Positions 14,152 through 23,000 of a stretch of DNA of 25,879 bases are shown here, one piece after another. The stretch is taken from contig BNZQ01000025.1 of the NCBI GenBank assembly GCA_026001225.1, positions 1 to 25,879 on the forward strand. Direction: 5' to 3'. The position numbers and the translations under genes were made by a program. Source of the stretch: Clostridia bacterium (lineage in GTDB: Bacteria > Bacillota > Clostridia > Christensenellales > DUVY01). The stretch's first letter is position 1. Each line of letters opens with the position of its first letter. The notes below the pieces were generated by a model. The model was not told where the DNA came from and did no database searches. It saw only the letters and a list, made by a program, of their open reading frames with translations.

Positions 14152-15060
14152 TCACATTTCCGCGCCCGAATAGGCGGCGGAGTATTTTCTTGCCGTCGCG
14201 GTGCGCGGGGTAACGCGGGAAAGCGCGTCGTCGATGAGCAGGCCGCCGTAGGTCGTGCCGCCGCGAGGGGAATTCCATTTGTCGCGGTAAAGGCCGGAGG
14301 AACGGAATATGCGGTCGATTTGCGCGGGGTCTTGCGTCCACCACGCGAGCGTAAACACGAGCGCGGAATCCGCGTGGGAGTGTGACGGGTAGGCAACGGT
14401 GTCGCCGCCGTAAAGGGCGTTAAACTTCGTCCCTTGACGGCTGTTACGGATTTGTCCGATTAGCTCCGCGTCGCTCGTATTGCTCTGAACGTCTTGGCGC
14501 TCCCGTAACGGCGCGCGGCGGCCGGTAAATTCATAGGCTATACCGGCTATCCTGTCGGAATAATCCGCAAGCCCTTTCGCGTTGCCGATTAGGTCGCCCG
14601 TCATGCAAACGAAACGGCGGGTGTCATAAATTTCGATTCCTTTTCCGTCGTTCCGTTTGAGCGCGTCGGGCGGTAGGCTTCCCCGAAAAAGGATGTGGAT
14701 ACCCGTACCCGAAACCGAACGCTCGGCGTAGGTGTCGGGCAACAGTTCCAAAAGCCGCCTTGCTTCGGGGGATGTAATCTCGCCGGATTCCTTGTCGATA
14801 GCGTGGTCAAGGTCGATAAAAACAATCCCTTTATCAAGGGCGAAGGTCAAGCCTTGATAGCGGTAACGCTTGCGGTAATAATCGGCCTTGTAAAATTCCT
14901 CCCACGTGTCCGGCTCGTTGCTCTTGGCGAATTTACCGTCGCGGGGGCTTATGATGACCTTCTTTCGCTTGCCGCTTTCCTTGTCGAAATAGGTGCGAAA
15001 CACCGCCCATTGGTTTAACGCCTTTAATTCGGCGGGGATATTGTTGATATTCATATTCAC
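14152..15060 (-). CDS. Primase-polymerase (AEP superfamily) protein
   Basis: A 302-residue protein with archaeo-eukaryotic primase features: the metal-binding D83-L-D85 (IVFIDLDHAI), SVSGTGIH (115-122) with the nucleotide-binding histidine, and IEIYDTRRFVCMTG (142-155). The last third (RIFRSSGLYRDKWN) matches the helical segment often after the catalytic domain in plasmid and phage enzymes of this type. No helicase domain is attached. It probably primes replication of the excised circle or of transferred single strands. ATG 15060 is preceded by AGGTG; the methyltransferase gene starts 7 nt after its stop. Confidence 0.85.
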   Translation of the reverse strand: MNMNINNIPAELKALNQWAVFRTYFDKESGKRKKVIISPRDGKFAKSNEPDTWEEFYKADYYRKRYRYQGLTFALDKGIVFIDLDHAIDKESGEITSPEARRLLELLPDTYAERSVSGTGIHILFRGSLPPDALKRNDGKGIEIYDTRRFVCMTGDLIGNAKGLADYSDRIAGIAYEFTGRRAPLRERQDVQSNTSDAELIGQIRNSRQGTKFNALYGGDTVAYPSHSHADSALVFTLAWWTQDPAQIDRIFRSSGLYRDKWNSPRGGTTYGGLLIDDALSRVTPRTATARKYSAAYSGAEM

Positions 15061-15061
15061 C

Positions 15062-15379
15062 TCACATTTCCGTCCCGCCGATGTGGGCGGGGGTCGTTCC
15101 CGATTCGCTTCCGCTTTGCGGCCGTATCGGTTTTTCCGGCTCTATCGCTTCGATAATTTTTTCCTGCACGTTGTAAATAACATCCTCGAAATCGCCTTTA
15201 TCCACGTTGGCGAGATTGCCGTACCCGTCGAACCTGTAAATCTCATCATCATGGGTATCGCCGATAAAATGCCGGATTCGAGCGAGGGACGGCTCTTTCG
15301 CGAGAACGTTTTGGAAATAGTCGTTCAAAAGCTCCTCGTCTACAAACTCGGCCTCTTGGATAATATCGGTCAAGTACAT
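15062..15379 (-). CDS. 105-residue protein of unknown function, possibly N-terminally truncated
   Basis: Not recognised. It is acidic and soluble (YLTDIIQEAEFVDEELLNDY, then DDEIYRFDGYGNLANVDKGD). ATG 15379 has no ribosome binding site. The frame stays open upstream for 31 more codons, which look like protein (NLWDDN, SILWNLCADYDND), up to the TAG that ends the PrgI/VirB4-like gene in the same frame. No ATG, GTG or TTG occurs in those codons. So the true start was lost, an unusual start is used, or it is joined to the gene before through the amber codon. The stop is 1 nt before the primase start. Confidence 0.6.
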   Translation of the reverse strand: MYLTDIIQEAEFVDEELLNDYFQNVLAKEPSLARIRHFIGDTHDDEIYRFDGYGNLANVDKGDFEDVIYNVQEKIIEAIEPEKPIRPQSGSESGTTPAHIGGTEM

Positions 15380-15472
15380 GCGGTCGTGTTGGTCGTTATC
15401 GTAATCGGCGCAGAGATTCCAAAGTATAGAGTAATTTTTACTCGCGTTGTCGTCCCAAAGGTTTTCCTTTAA

Positions 15473-16297
15473 CTAATCGCCTGCGGCGGCTCGCCGCCCG
15501 ACCGACAGCTTGACAAACTCGTACAGCGCGGCGGCATCCAAAATGTCAGCATCCATACCGCAGGAATTGAACAGGCTCTTGATATACGTCAGCGAATTAA
15601 ACAGGCTCTTGCGGTCGCGGTCGTAAAGGACAAAATAGTACGCGCCGTAGGTCGTCCCGCTGTTCAAGGCGTCCACGGCAAAGGCTCTGTCCTCGACGAC
15701 GTTCAACCGCGCCCTGTACTCGGCTTCGGACAGTAGACCGTTTTCATAGCTCTGTACGAGTTCGCGCATACGCTCCGCCTCGTTTTCAAGCTGCGCATCA
15801 AGGTTCAAGGGCTTTTCAAGTTTGATAATCGCCGCTTCCTGTCCCGCGCCCAAGCTATTGAGAACGGTCGTCAAAGCCCCGTCGATGATGAAGTCCTGCT
15901 TTGCCGGAGCGAGCAGTCGAAACTCAATCGGCTTAATTGATAATACGCCAGTCAGCGTCCCGTCCGAATTGACGATGCAATCTCCGTCGATTTTATCGAA
16001 CGGGAACAGCCCCGCCACGCTTTCAGCGTCCTTGCCGCCGCGCCGGTATTTCTTTCGGGAAAACAAGTGCCGGACAAGGTTCCACGCGGTCACATAGATT
16101 TTTTCCTCGCCTATGGGTAAGAAAATCGGTACGCATAAGCAAACGGCGCCGAGAGCGATAAAGAGCTTGTACGGTAAATTGCTCGTAACGATTAACGTCA
16201 CGATTAGCAGTACCGCAAGACCGAGGATAATGTCCGGCAGGGTCACGTTCTTGTAAAACCGCATACGAACCTTTGTGTTTTTGGGTATCAATCTCAT
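15473..16297 (-). CDS. PrgI-type membrane protein fused to a VirB4 N-terminal domain
   Basis: A type IV secretion part. Residues 1-90 are a PrgI-like unit (MRLIPKNTKVRMRFYKN, two membrane helices at about 17-37 and 42-62, then IYVTAWNLVRHLFSRKKYRRG). Residues 100-274 look like the N-terminal part of VirB4/TraC ATPases (FDKIDGDCIVNSDGTLTGVL, TTYGAYYFVLYDRDRKSLFNSL). The protein stops at TAG 15475-15473 after 274 residues, without Walker A or B motifs. VirB4 proteins normally run to 600-800 residues. ATG 16297 follows GGAGGAGG inside the upstream gene's end, which points to translational coupling. Either a natural split form or a deletion product. Confidence 0.75.
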   Translation of the reverse strand: MRLIPKNTKVRMRFYKNVTLPDIILGLAVLLIVTLIVTSNLPYKLFIALGAVCLCVPIFLPIGEEKIYVTAWNLVRHLFSRKKYRRGGKDAESVAGLFPFDKIDGDCIVNSDGTLTGVLSIKPIEFRLLAPAKQDFIIDGALTTVLNSLGAGQEAAIIKLEKPLNLDAQLENEAERMRELVQSYENGLLSEAEYRARLNVVEDRAFAVDALNSGTTYGAYYFVLYDRDRKSLFNSLTYIKSLFNSCGMDADILDAAALYEFVKLSVGRRAAAGD

Positions 16298-16301
16298 AAA
16301 A

Positions 16302-17780
16302 TTAAATTCCTCCTCCGTCCGTGTTGCCGGATTCCGTTTTCGCGTCCGTCTTTTCGGTCGTGGTTTCGGTCACTTTTTCAGCCGATTTCTCGGCATGCTT
16401 CCGTACCACGTCGGCGCGGTTGAATACGCCGCGCCCCGTCGCCACGTTGCGAACTCTGGGCCAAATGTTCTTGCCCGCCGTTATCGCGCCGCCCTGTAAC
16501 AGGTCTTTCATAACTCCGACAGGCAATGTGGCAAGCCGTCCCACGCCGCCCGCGATATGCGCGGCGGTTTGTCCGGCGGTATAGTTTTTCTTGTCGCCGT
16601 CCTTGCCCGTTTTGTTGTTATTGACGACGTGCTGATTTCGGGTGCTGTGTATGGACGCGTTGATGTTCTCGCCCGCGCTTACGCCTTTCCGTTGGTTGTG
16701 CCTATAATCCGAGCCGCCGATGATTTGACCGACGACCGCCGCGCCGCCGCGTACCACGCCGCGCCCGAACCGCGCTCCCGCGTGGATTCCGGCGAGCATT
16801 TGTTGGGCCTCCTGCGCTCCGGCGTTGTTGCCCGTCAGCTGTGCGATGACCATCTGCGCCTTGCTCACGGCGAACGCCCCGCCGATGATAAACAGGATGG
16901 TCACAAGGCCGTTTTGAAAGCTGTTCCCAAAGAAATTGATTTTTGTTATCTGCGGAATGATAAGGAAGAACAAGTTCATAGAAAGGATGATTCCGTACGC
17001 GCCCAAGACCTTACTCACGACCATTTCCCTCCAAAGTTTGAAGCGTTGGCCGTCGTCGGCGGGGATGGTCGATACCGATACGGGCGAGATTATGTACAGC
17101 AGGATGATGTCAAATAGTCTTTGTACAAATCTCAAAGCCGCCAAAGCGAACATAACGAGTATGACAAGCCCGCTTGCGATACCGACAAAGAAGTTCATTT
17201 CCGACAGGTCGTAATATTGCTTGACTACGTTAAGATTGTTGTAATCGAGCTGACCGTTTAGAAACATTCTCTCGATTTCGGCACGCCCCGACGCGCCGCC
17301 GGTAAACGCGCCGTCGCCGCTCGTTACGAGCAGTTGACCGCCGAACAGGACTTTGCCGCCGCCCGTAAGCGAGCCTGTCATCGCGCCGTGGATTGCCCCG
17401 ACGACGACGTTGGTCAGCATGATTCCCGCCATAAGCATAAAGGGGATTATGAGGAAAATGACGAACGACTGTCCCGCCTTAACGAGTATCTGCCCCTTGG
17501 TTTTCCTCTGGTTGCCCTCGGCGTACTCGCTCCGTATTATCGCTATGATAACGAAGATACAAAGCAGGATTATACCGATAAGCATTACGCCGAGGAAGGC
17601 GGTCTTTACTCCGCTCGATAGGGCGAAGTGGGATAACAGGTCGGTTTCCTTGCCGTCCGCTATAACGGGTTCCAGACCCGACAGCTTGAAAAATATTTCT
17701 ACGATAAAATCTATACAAGAGCAGATAGATTTTTGCAGGATATACATCAGGTCGTAAAACCATCCGAAAAGCCAATCCAT
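16302..17780 (-). CDS. Polytopic conjugation protein (TrbL/VirB6-like)
   Basis: A 492-residue inner-channel candidate. Membrane helices are seen near residues 8-32, 59-83, 103-130, 197-222, 230-245 and 265-310. The C-terminal 180 residues are soluble and rich in Gly/Ala, then Lys/Glu/Thr (HAEKSAEKVTETTTEKTD). This topology is typical of TrbL/VirB6 proteins of Gram-positive conjugative elements. ATG 17780 has GGAGGG upstream. It starts 13 nt after the pilin candidate and is followed directly by the PrgI-type gene, so these are one operon. Function is assigned from topology and position, not from a catalytic motif. Confidence 0.75.
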   Translation of the reverse strand: MDWLFGWFYDLMYILQKSICSCIDFIVEIFFKLSGLEPVIADGKETDLLSHFALSSGVKTAFLGVMLIGIILLCIFVIIAIIRSEYAEGNQRKTKGQILVKAGQSFVIFLIIPFMLMAGIMLTNVVVGAIHGAMTGSLTGGGKVLFGGQLLVTSGDGAFTGGASGRAEIERMFLNGQLDYNNLNVVKQYYDLSEMNFFVGIASGLVILVMFALAALRFVQRLFDIILLYIISPVSVSTIPADDGQRFKLWREMVVSKVLGAYGIILSMNLFFLIIPQITKINFFGNSFQNGLVTILFIIGGAFAVSKAQMVIAQLTGNNAGAQEAQQMLAGIHAGARFGRGVVRGGAAVVGQIIGGSDYRHNQRKGVSAGENINASIHSTRNQHVVNNNKTGKDGDKKNYTAGQTAAHIAGGVGRLATLPVGVMKDLLQGGAITAGKNIWPRVRNVATGRGVFNRADVVRKHAEKSAEKVTETTTEKTDAKTESGNTDGGGI

Positions 17781-17793
17781 ACTTTGCCCTCCG

Positions 17794-18087
17794 TTAGACC
17801 TGCGTCTTGACCCAAGTCTGCATAATCGGCATCAAAATCTTTAAGCCGACGATTAAAATGAAGATGATGAGGAAGCCGATTATCGCGCCGATTAAATCCT
17901 TTTTGGCTTTCTCTCTTGAATTCTGCTCGTCGCTCTTTGCAATTTTCACGCCGAGGAATATGCAGTAGATTGTACCGACCGAGCCGACAATCGCGATTGT
18001 CGGCCAAAGAATCGCGTTCAGCACGTCGAGTATAGGTTTAATGACGGGGTTAAAATCCACCGCCGCAAGTAGTGTGTTTAATAACAT
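17794..18087 (-). CDS. Small two-helix membrane protein, VirB2/TrbC-like pilin candidate
   Basis: A 97-residue protein with two membrane helices (about 24-45 and 65-87) joined by a short charged loop (KIAKSDEQNSREKAKKD), the layout of VirB2/TrbC pilins. Context agrees, since it leads the TrbL- and PrgI-type genes. An ATG at 18099 is also in frame, but its bases are part of the ATGGAGG ribosome binding site, so the ATG at 18087, 5 nt after GGAGG, is the likely start. A terminator lies upstream at 18130-18164, so it needs a promoter in the AT-rich 18090-18130, where none is clear. Confidence 0.75.
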   Translation of the reverse strand: MLLNTLLAAVDFNPVIKPILDVLNAILWPTIAIVGSVGTIYCIFLGVKIAKSDEQNSREKAKKDLIGAIIGFLIIFILIVGLKILMPIMQTWVKTQV

Positions 18088-18129
18088 AAATACCTCCATA
18101 ATTTTATTTTATTTGCTATTTTTGGCATG

Positions 18130-18164
18130 AAAAAAACTATCCGGCTCATAAAAAGAGTCGGATA
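18130..18164 (-). terminator. Terminator of the abiE genes
   Basis: On the minus strand, TATCCGACTC and GAGCCGGATA form a 10-bp stem (one G-U), followed by a run of seven T. It lies 66 nt after the AbiEii stop and before the pilin candidate. Confidence 0.85.
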
Positions 18165-18229
18165 ATTTATACGGCATTTGAAGCCTAACTAAATTTTGTC
18201 AAAGGGGATTTTTCAAAAGAGGCCGCTTA

Positions 18230-19147
18230 CTACATTTCCATTGCGCTGTCTAATTCGGAAATAATTTTTGCCAGCGATTTAACCGCAACCTCATACGGGA
18301 CTTTATCGTAAAGAAGCGACGTTGTAATGTGTTCATAATCGTATCGGTATACTTCGTCCTTAATGATGCCGCGCAGCAATTTAGGTATTTGTATATTCGG
18401 TTCCGCCGACAGGCAACCGACCTGCCCCTCGCGGGCGCGGCGCACTTCCTCAAATAAAGCCCGAAATTTCTTGTCGATTTTGACATGGTTTTTTATCATG
18501 TGCAGGTCGTATAAATGGCGCGAATGCTCCGTAATCCTGCCGTCCAAAACATAATCGCACAAAGCGAACAGCTTATCAATAAAGGTGCGTTCCAAGGTCT
18601 GCACGGTGACGGGGAACGGTTCAAGACCGTATTGCTCTATAACTCCGTCATGCCCGTTGGTCTTTAAGTAATCATAGATAAGCGACGCCGTGTTCATGCG
18701 TTCCGTGGGGAATGCCCCGATTCGGAACGCGGATTCCAAGTATAAATGCTCTTTGATGACTATGCCTTCAAAAAGCGAGGCGTAGTCGATTTGATAGCGG
18801 TTAAAGTCGCGGCGGCTTCGCACGGCGTCGGGATTCGTCAGCGTTAAGCCAAGGTCGGCAACCGTGTCGATTACCGCTTGCTTGAACCGCCTACGCCCGC
18901 CCTCGGTCAGTTTTTCCGTTTGGTCTACGTTTACGTCGATGTCCTCCGAGAATCGCTCTATAATGCGGAAGCATTTGGATAGCGACGTACCGCCCTTAAA
19001 AACAAGCCTCGGCTCTTTTTCGGAAAGCCGCCGCAGAAACAACGCGACCCAATAGTCTTTTTCGATAATCGGTTCGTCTACACCCGTTTCCGAACTGACC
19101 GCTTGAATTAACTCCCGAAACTTTTCCTCATTGTCATGCAAAAACAT
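18230..19147 (-). CDS. abiEii: AbiEii-type nucleotidyltransferase toxin
   Basis: AbiEii is the toxin of type IV toxin-antitoxin and abortive infection systems; it is a nucleotidyltransferase of the COG2253 group. Visible are EKDYW (29-33), the motif KGGTSLSK (51-58) with EDIDV (68-72) that gives the metal aspartates, and a conserved later part with RTFIDKLFALCDY and HSRHLYDLHMI. At 305 residues it is full length. ATG 19147 has TAGGAG upstream and overlaps the end of the abiEi-like gene by 14 nt, the classic coupling of antitoxin before toxin. The pair sits within the transfer region but has its own promoter and terminator. Confidence 0.92.
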   Translation of the reverse strand: MFLHDNEEKFRELIQAVSSETGVDEPIIEKDYWVALFLRRLSEKEPRLVFKGGTSLSKCFRIIERFSEDIDVNVDQTEKLTEGGRRRFKQAVIDTVADLGLTLTNPDAVRSRRDFNRYQIDYASLFEGIVIKEHLYLESAFRIGAFPTERMNTASLIYDYLKTNGHDGVIEQYGLEPFPVTVQTLERTFIDKLFALCDYVLDGRITEHSRHLYDLHMIKNHVKIDKKFRALFEEVRRAREGQVGCLSAEPNIQIPKLLRGIIKDEVYRYDYEHITTSLLYDKVPYEVAVKSLAKIISELDSAMEM

Positions 19148-19760
19148 TTTCTACTCCTACGGATACGAGATTTTGAATAGCCTTTGCCGGAAAGACATTC
19201 GCAAAGGTCAATACGCCTTTCGGGGTCAGCCCTTTTTGACGGACAAACTCTTGGATATTGCCCAATTTCTCTTTGTCAAAAAGCCCGCCGCCGTCGTTGA
19301 ATAACTCCAATAACTGCAAAGACGCCGCGTTGTTTTTTGTGACCTGCATACGCGCGCGCCGTACAATCACGCTTCTGTTGCCGATTGTTATCATGCGGAA
19401 TTTTGCCGATGCTTTCGAGCTTACTACTTCCGGCGTATTAGGCATTTGCATCGTAAGCCCCAACGAGTTTTTGAAAGTCATACCCGAATAGTAGCCGAAC
19501 ACGCCGTCGCCGTCGCGGATATACTTTTTCTCAATGATTTTGCGAAAACTCAAAGCGGATTGCGTTCCAAAAAAAGTGACCGTGGGGGCATAGTACACGC
19601 CGAACGCATACTTGACTAAACGATTTTTTTTAAGCGCGTCTTTAAGCAGTTGAAATACACGCGCCCGTGAAAACTCGCCCCATGCCGCCAAAATGTCGTC
19701 GGTGAGTATAGGCTCGTTATAGCCGTATGCTTTTACAAGCCTTGTTATTAACTCGTCCAT
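19134..19760 (-). CDS. abiEi: AbiEi-type antitoxin and autorepressor
   Basis: The 208-residue partner of AbiEii. AbiEi proteins have an N-terminal winged helix domain that binds their own promoter and a C-terminal domain that counters the toxin. Here residues 1-75 fit the winged helix (LTDDILAAWGEFSRARVFQL, LVKYAFGVYYAPT), and the rest is mixed alpha/beta, ending FANVFPAKAIQNLVSVGVEN. A longer frame begins at 19832, but ATG 19760 follows GGAGG by 6 nt and starts MDELITRL, so it is preferred. The promoter at 19801-19829 lies just upstream. Confidence 0.88.
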   Translation of the reverse strand: MDELITRLVKAYGYNEPILTDDILAAWGEFSRARVFQLLKDALKKNRLVKYAFGVYYAPTVTFFGTQSALSFRKIIEKKYIRDGDGVFGYYSGMTFKNSLGLTMQMPNTPEVVSSKASAKFRMITIGNRSVIVRRARMQVTKNNAASLQLLELFNDGGGLFDKEKLGNIQEFVRQKGLTPKGVLTFANVFPAKAIQNLVSVGVENVFA

Positions 19761-19800
19761 GCCATGCCTCCATAAACCTATTTTACACAAGTTCATAAGC

Positions 19801-19829
19801 ATTATACTCTTTTTAACCGCATAAGTCAA
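19801..19829 (-). promoter_or_regulatory. Consensus sigma-A promoter of the abiE pair
   Basis: On the minus strand TTGACT (19829-19824), a 17-nt spacer and TATAAT (19806-19801), 41 nt before ATG 19760. Near-perfect, so the toxin-antitoxin genes are transcribed apart from the transfer genes. AbiEi relatives repress their own promoter; no clear operator repeat was picked out. Confidence 0.88.
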
Positions 19830-20014
19830 CAAAAGTATCCGCTCTTTTCAAGGCAAAATGGGTTTCCCATTTCTGCCCGTGGTTTGCGGGACTCACCGGC
19901 GTTGAAAATGCCGAAGTGAGTCACCGCTTATGCCCAATTTAATAATCGGTACTATTTGAGCCGGATGTGACGCCTTTCAACAGCCCTTTCAAGGGTCATA
20001 ATAACGGTCAAGCC
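19830..20014. other. Spacer with two hairpins between the abiE pair and the surface protein gene
   Basis: No gene is seen. AAATGGG-TTT-CCCATTT lies at about 19857-19873. GACTCAC-CGGC (19890-19900) pairs with GCCG-AA-GTGAGTC (19910-19922), an 11-bp stem. Both follow the end of the surface protein gene on the minus strand, but no U-tract is present, so they are weak terminator candidates or protein sites. Confidence 0.55.
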
Positions 20015-23000
20015 TTACTTCCTTTTCTTGAATTTGCCGCGTTTACGGAACAGATATACCGCTACGCCGCCGCCGATTAGGGCCAAAATTACGATTATGA
20101 TAATGACGGTTCCGGCGGTGTTTACGGAATAGATTATGTCAAAGGTATACTCGGTCGCGTTGCCCGCTGTGTCTGTTACGACGATGCGATACGAGCCGAT
20201 TTCGGTCAAGGGTTCGCCCAAGGCGTAAGGGATAAGGCCGCCGTTACGGTAGACCGCGACGGTCGCGGGTTCGGACAAATTGCGGATTGATACCGCGCCC
20301 GAAGTAGAGCCGCCGTTCGTTACGCCGACAAGCTCGGCGGTCGGCGGGGTCGTGTCGAGCGTAAAGGTTACAGTCGTTACGTTGCCCGCAAGGTCGGTGA
20401 CGGTGATTTCATATTCGCCGTCGGACGATATTTCCGCGCCGCTTATCACCGCGCCGACAAGGGTTCCGTTTCGGTAAAGCAAGGCGGTACAGCCGTCCTC
20501 ATACGTCACGGTCACGGGGGTTGTCGTCATAGGTTCGGTCAAATCGCCGGAGCCGTCGATAATGCTAACGACGGGCGCGGCCGTCTTGATTGTAAAGGTG
20601 TAGACCGCCTCGAAACCGTTGCCGTCGTAGAACGTCAGGGCGTATTCGCCGTCCTCGGTCAGCTCCGCGCCGGACTTGTATTCGACCGTGTTGCCGTCAA
20701 AGGTAACGGTCGCATTTGCCTCGTCCGTCCAAGTAAAGCGGACGGTTCCGTTGGTGTAGCCGCCGTCGGTAGCGCCGATAAGCGTTCCGCTCGGCGCGGG
20801 CTTTAAGTACGCTTTTTCCGCCGTCACTGCGTCGATACCGCTGCGGAAATTGTCCTCGGCAGATACCTTGTAAAGCCCGTCGCGGTTGAATTCATAGTAC
20901 AGCCTGTCCGCGTTTACCGCTCTGCCGTAATCGTCCTTATCGAGCGTCAGCCAAGTTTTCCCGCTATCGACGGATTTATAAATCCGTGTTTCGGATAACG
21001 TCGCGCCGCCGTCCGTACTCGGTTCTATCCGTATTTCCAAACGCTTCGCGTCGCCGTTTTCTCTGAATGTAATCGTCGGATAATCAAGCGAAAGGACAAA
21101 GGTTGTTTCCAAAGACAGCCCGCCGTGGTTGATTGCCTGTACGGTGAAGCGTCCGCTTTTGGATAAGACGTACCCGTCGCCGTGGCTCAATGTCGCTATG
21201 ACCCCGCCCAAGGTGTCGCGGATAATGTACATAGCAAAGTCGCCGCCGAGAGCGTCCGATATTTTCAGCGTAACCGCTTCCTTAAACGCGTAAATCCTGT
21301 CGTCCGCCGCCTTGTTGAACGCGCCGCCCGACAGCTTGTAGTAAATGTCCGGCGCGGTGCGGACGATTATCAAGGTGTATTCGTAGCTGTTGCCGAAGTC
21401 GTCGTACACGGTCAAAATGTGTTCGCCCCCGTCCGAATAGGTAAGGCCGGAATACGGTTCGCCGTCGATAAGGTAGTTCGCGTGGCTTGCAAGGGTTACG
21501 CCGTTTCCGACAAAAATCCTGTCGGCGGTAAGACCGTATAGGTCGTTGCCGCTCTTAATTTCGGAGGGAGCCTTTTCCCACCACCAATAGGCTTTGACCG
21601 ATTCGGCGGCGTACTCCGCAATAACCGCATTAAGGCGGTCAAGGGTAAAGTAGGCAACCTCCGCATTTTTGTCGCCGGATTTTTTGTAGATGTAATAGGT
21701 TCCGTTTTCGGCGTTCACGCTGTCGGCACCGTCCATCGGAATACCGCCGTCCCACGTCGAGCCGCTCCAAACCGCCGTCCGAATGAGCGCGGATTCCCGC
21801 GCTTTCGCAAAGGCGAAAGCGTTATCGTAAGTGCCAAAGGCGTACCGCTCAACCGCGCCGTCGGTCGTGCCAATGGCACTTTCCCAAAATTGTTTATTCA
21901 AGGTTTGGGACAATACTTCCGTTCTTGTCGCTGTAAATTCCGTCGTCCAAATATTGCCCGCCGCGTCCGTGGATTCGACGCGGTACACGCCGCCGTCAAT
22001 CGTCCGTAACACATTGCCTCTGCCGTAAGGAACATCGTTGACCGTCACCGAAACGATAGGCGCGGCCGTCGAAAGGTCGCCGTCCGTCCACGTGACCGTG
22101 ACGTTATCCAAAGCCCTGCCGTTTGCAAGACCGTTCACCGCGACGGGCTTTCCCGTCCTGTCGATGATAACGGCGTAAATATCGGTCGCGTTTCCCGCGC
22201 TATCCTCGGCGTAAAACTCGTAGCGACCCGCCGCCGTGTAGGTGTAGTAGTGCGCGTAAGGCGTGAAGCCCGAAGCGTCCGGCAGTTTGACATATGCCTT
22301 AACCTCACCGCTTGCCGACATAGCGATTCGCGCCGCATTGGTGTAGGTTCCGTTATTGACGGGTTGTTCGTCGGCATACAGCAGGACGGTCGGAGTGGAA
22401 GTTAAGAGATAAACCTTGCTCTCCTCGGACACATTGCCCGCTCTATCCGTGGCGCGGAAAGAGTACAGACCGTCGCCGCCGTTTGTCGGGATTTCGCCGC
22501 CGTCATAGGCTTGCCAATCGCCGTTCGGGTATTTTACTTCAAGCCCGATTACGCCGCTCACGCTATCCGCCGCCGCATACCGAAACGCGGTATTTACGTA
22601 GCTCCCGCTCGCAACCTGCGCGCCGTTTGCCGTAACCGTACCCACGGGGCTTGTCGTGTCGAGCGTTACGCTAACCGTGTCGCTCATGTTGCCCGCAACG
22701 TCCGTCGCATAAAAGGTATATGTTCCCTCGCGGGACAGGGGCGTACCCGTAACATAGGATATATACCCGCCCGAATCGGGAATCCGCACATACATTCCGG
22801 CTATACCGCTGCCCGCGTCGCTTGCCGCAAAAGTAACGTAATTCTTGTTTGTAAATGCGCCGCTTGTAACGGTCGTACCGCTCGCGTATGCCGTAACAAC
22901 AGGCTTTGTTTTATCAAGCAGGACGGACACGGTTGCCGAAGTGTTGCCGGATTTATCAGCCGCGTAGAAGTAATATGTTCCGTCGGCGGTAAATTGTGTC

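Noticed and set aside
14993..15472. 159-codon + strand open frame over the primase start and the 105-residue gene
   Set aside because: No ribosome binding site and it opposes an operon of recognised minus-strand genes; hydrophobic ends are by chance.
18088..18099. ATG 18099 as the pilin start
   Set aside because: This ATG is part of the ATGGAGG ribosome binding site that serves the in-frame ATG at 18087.
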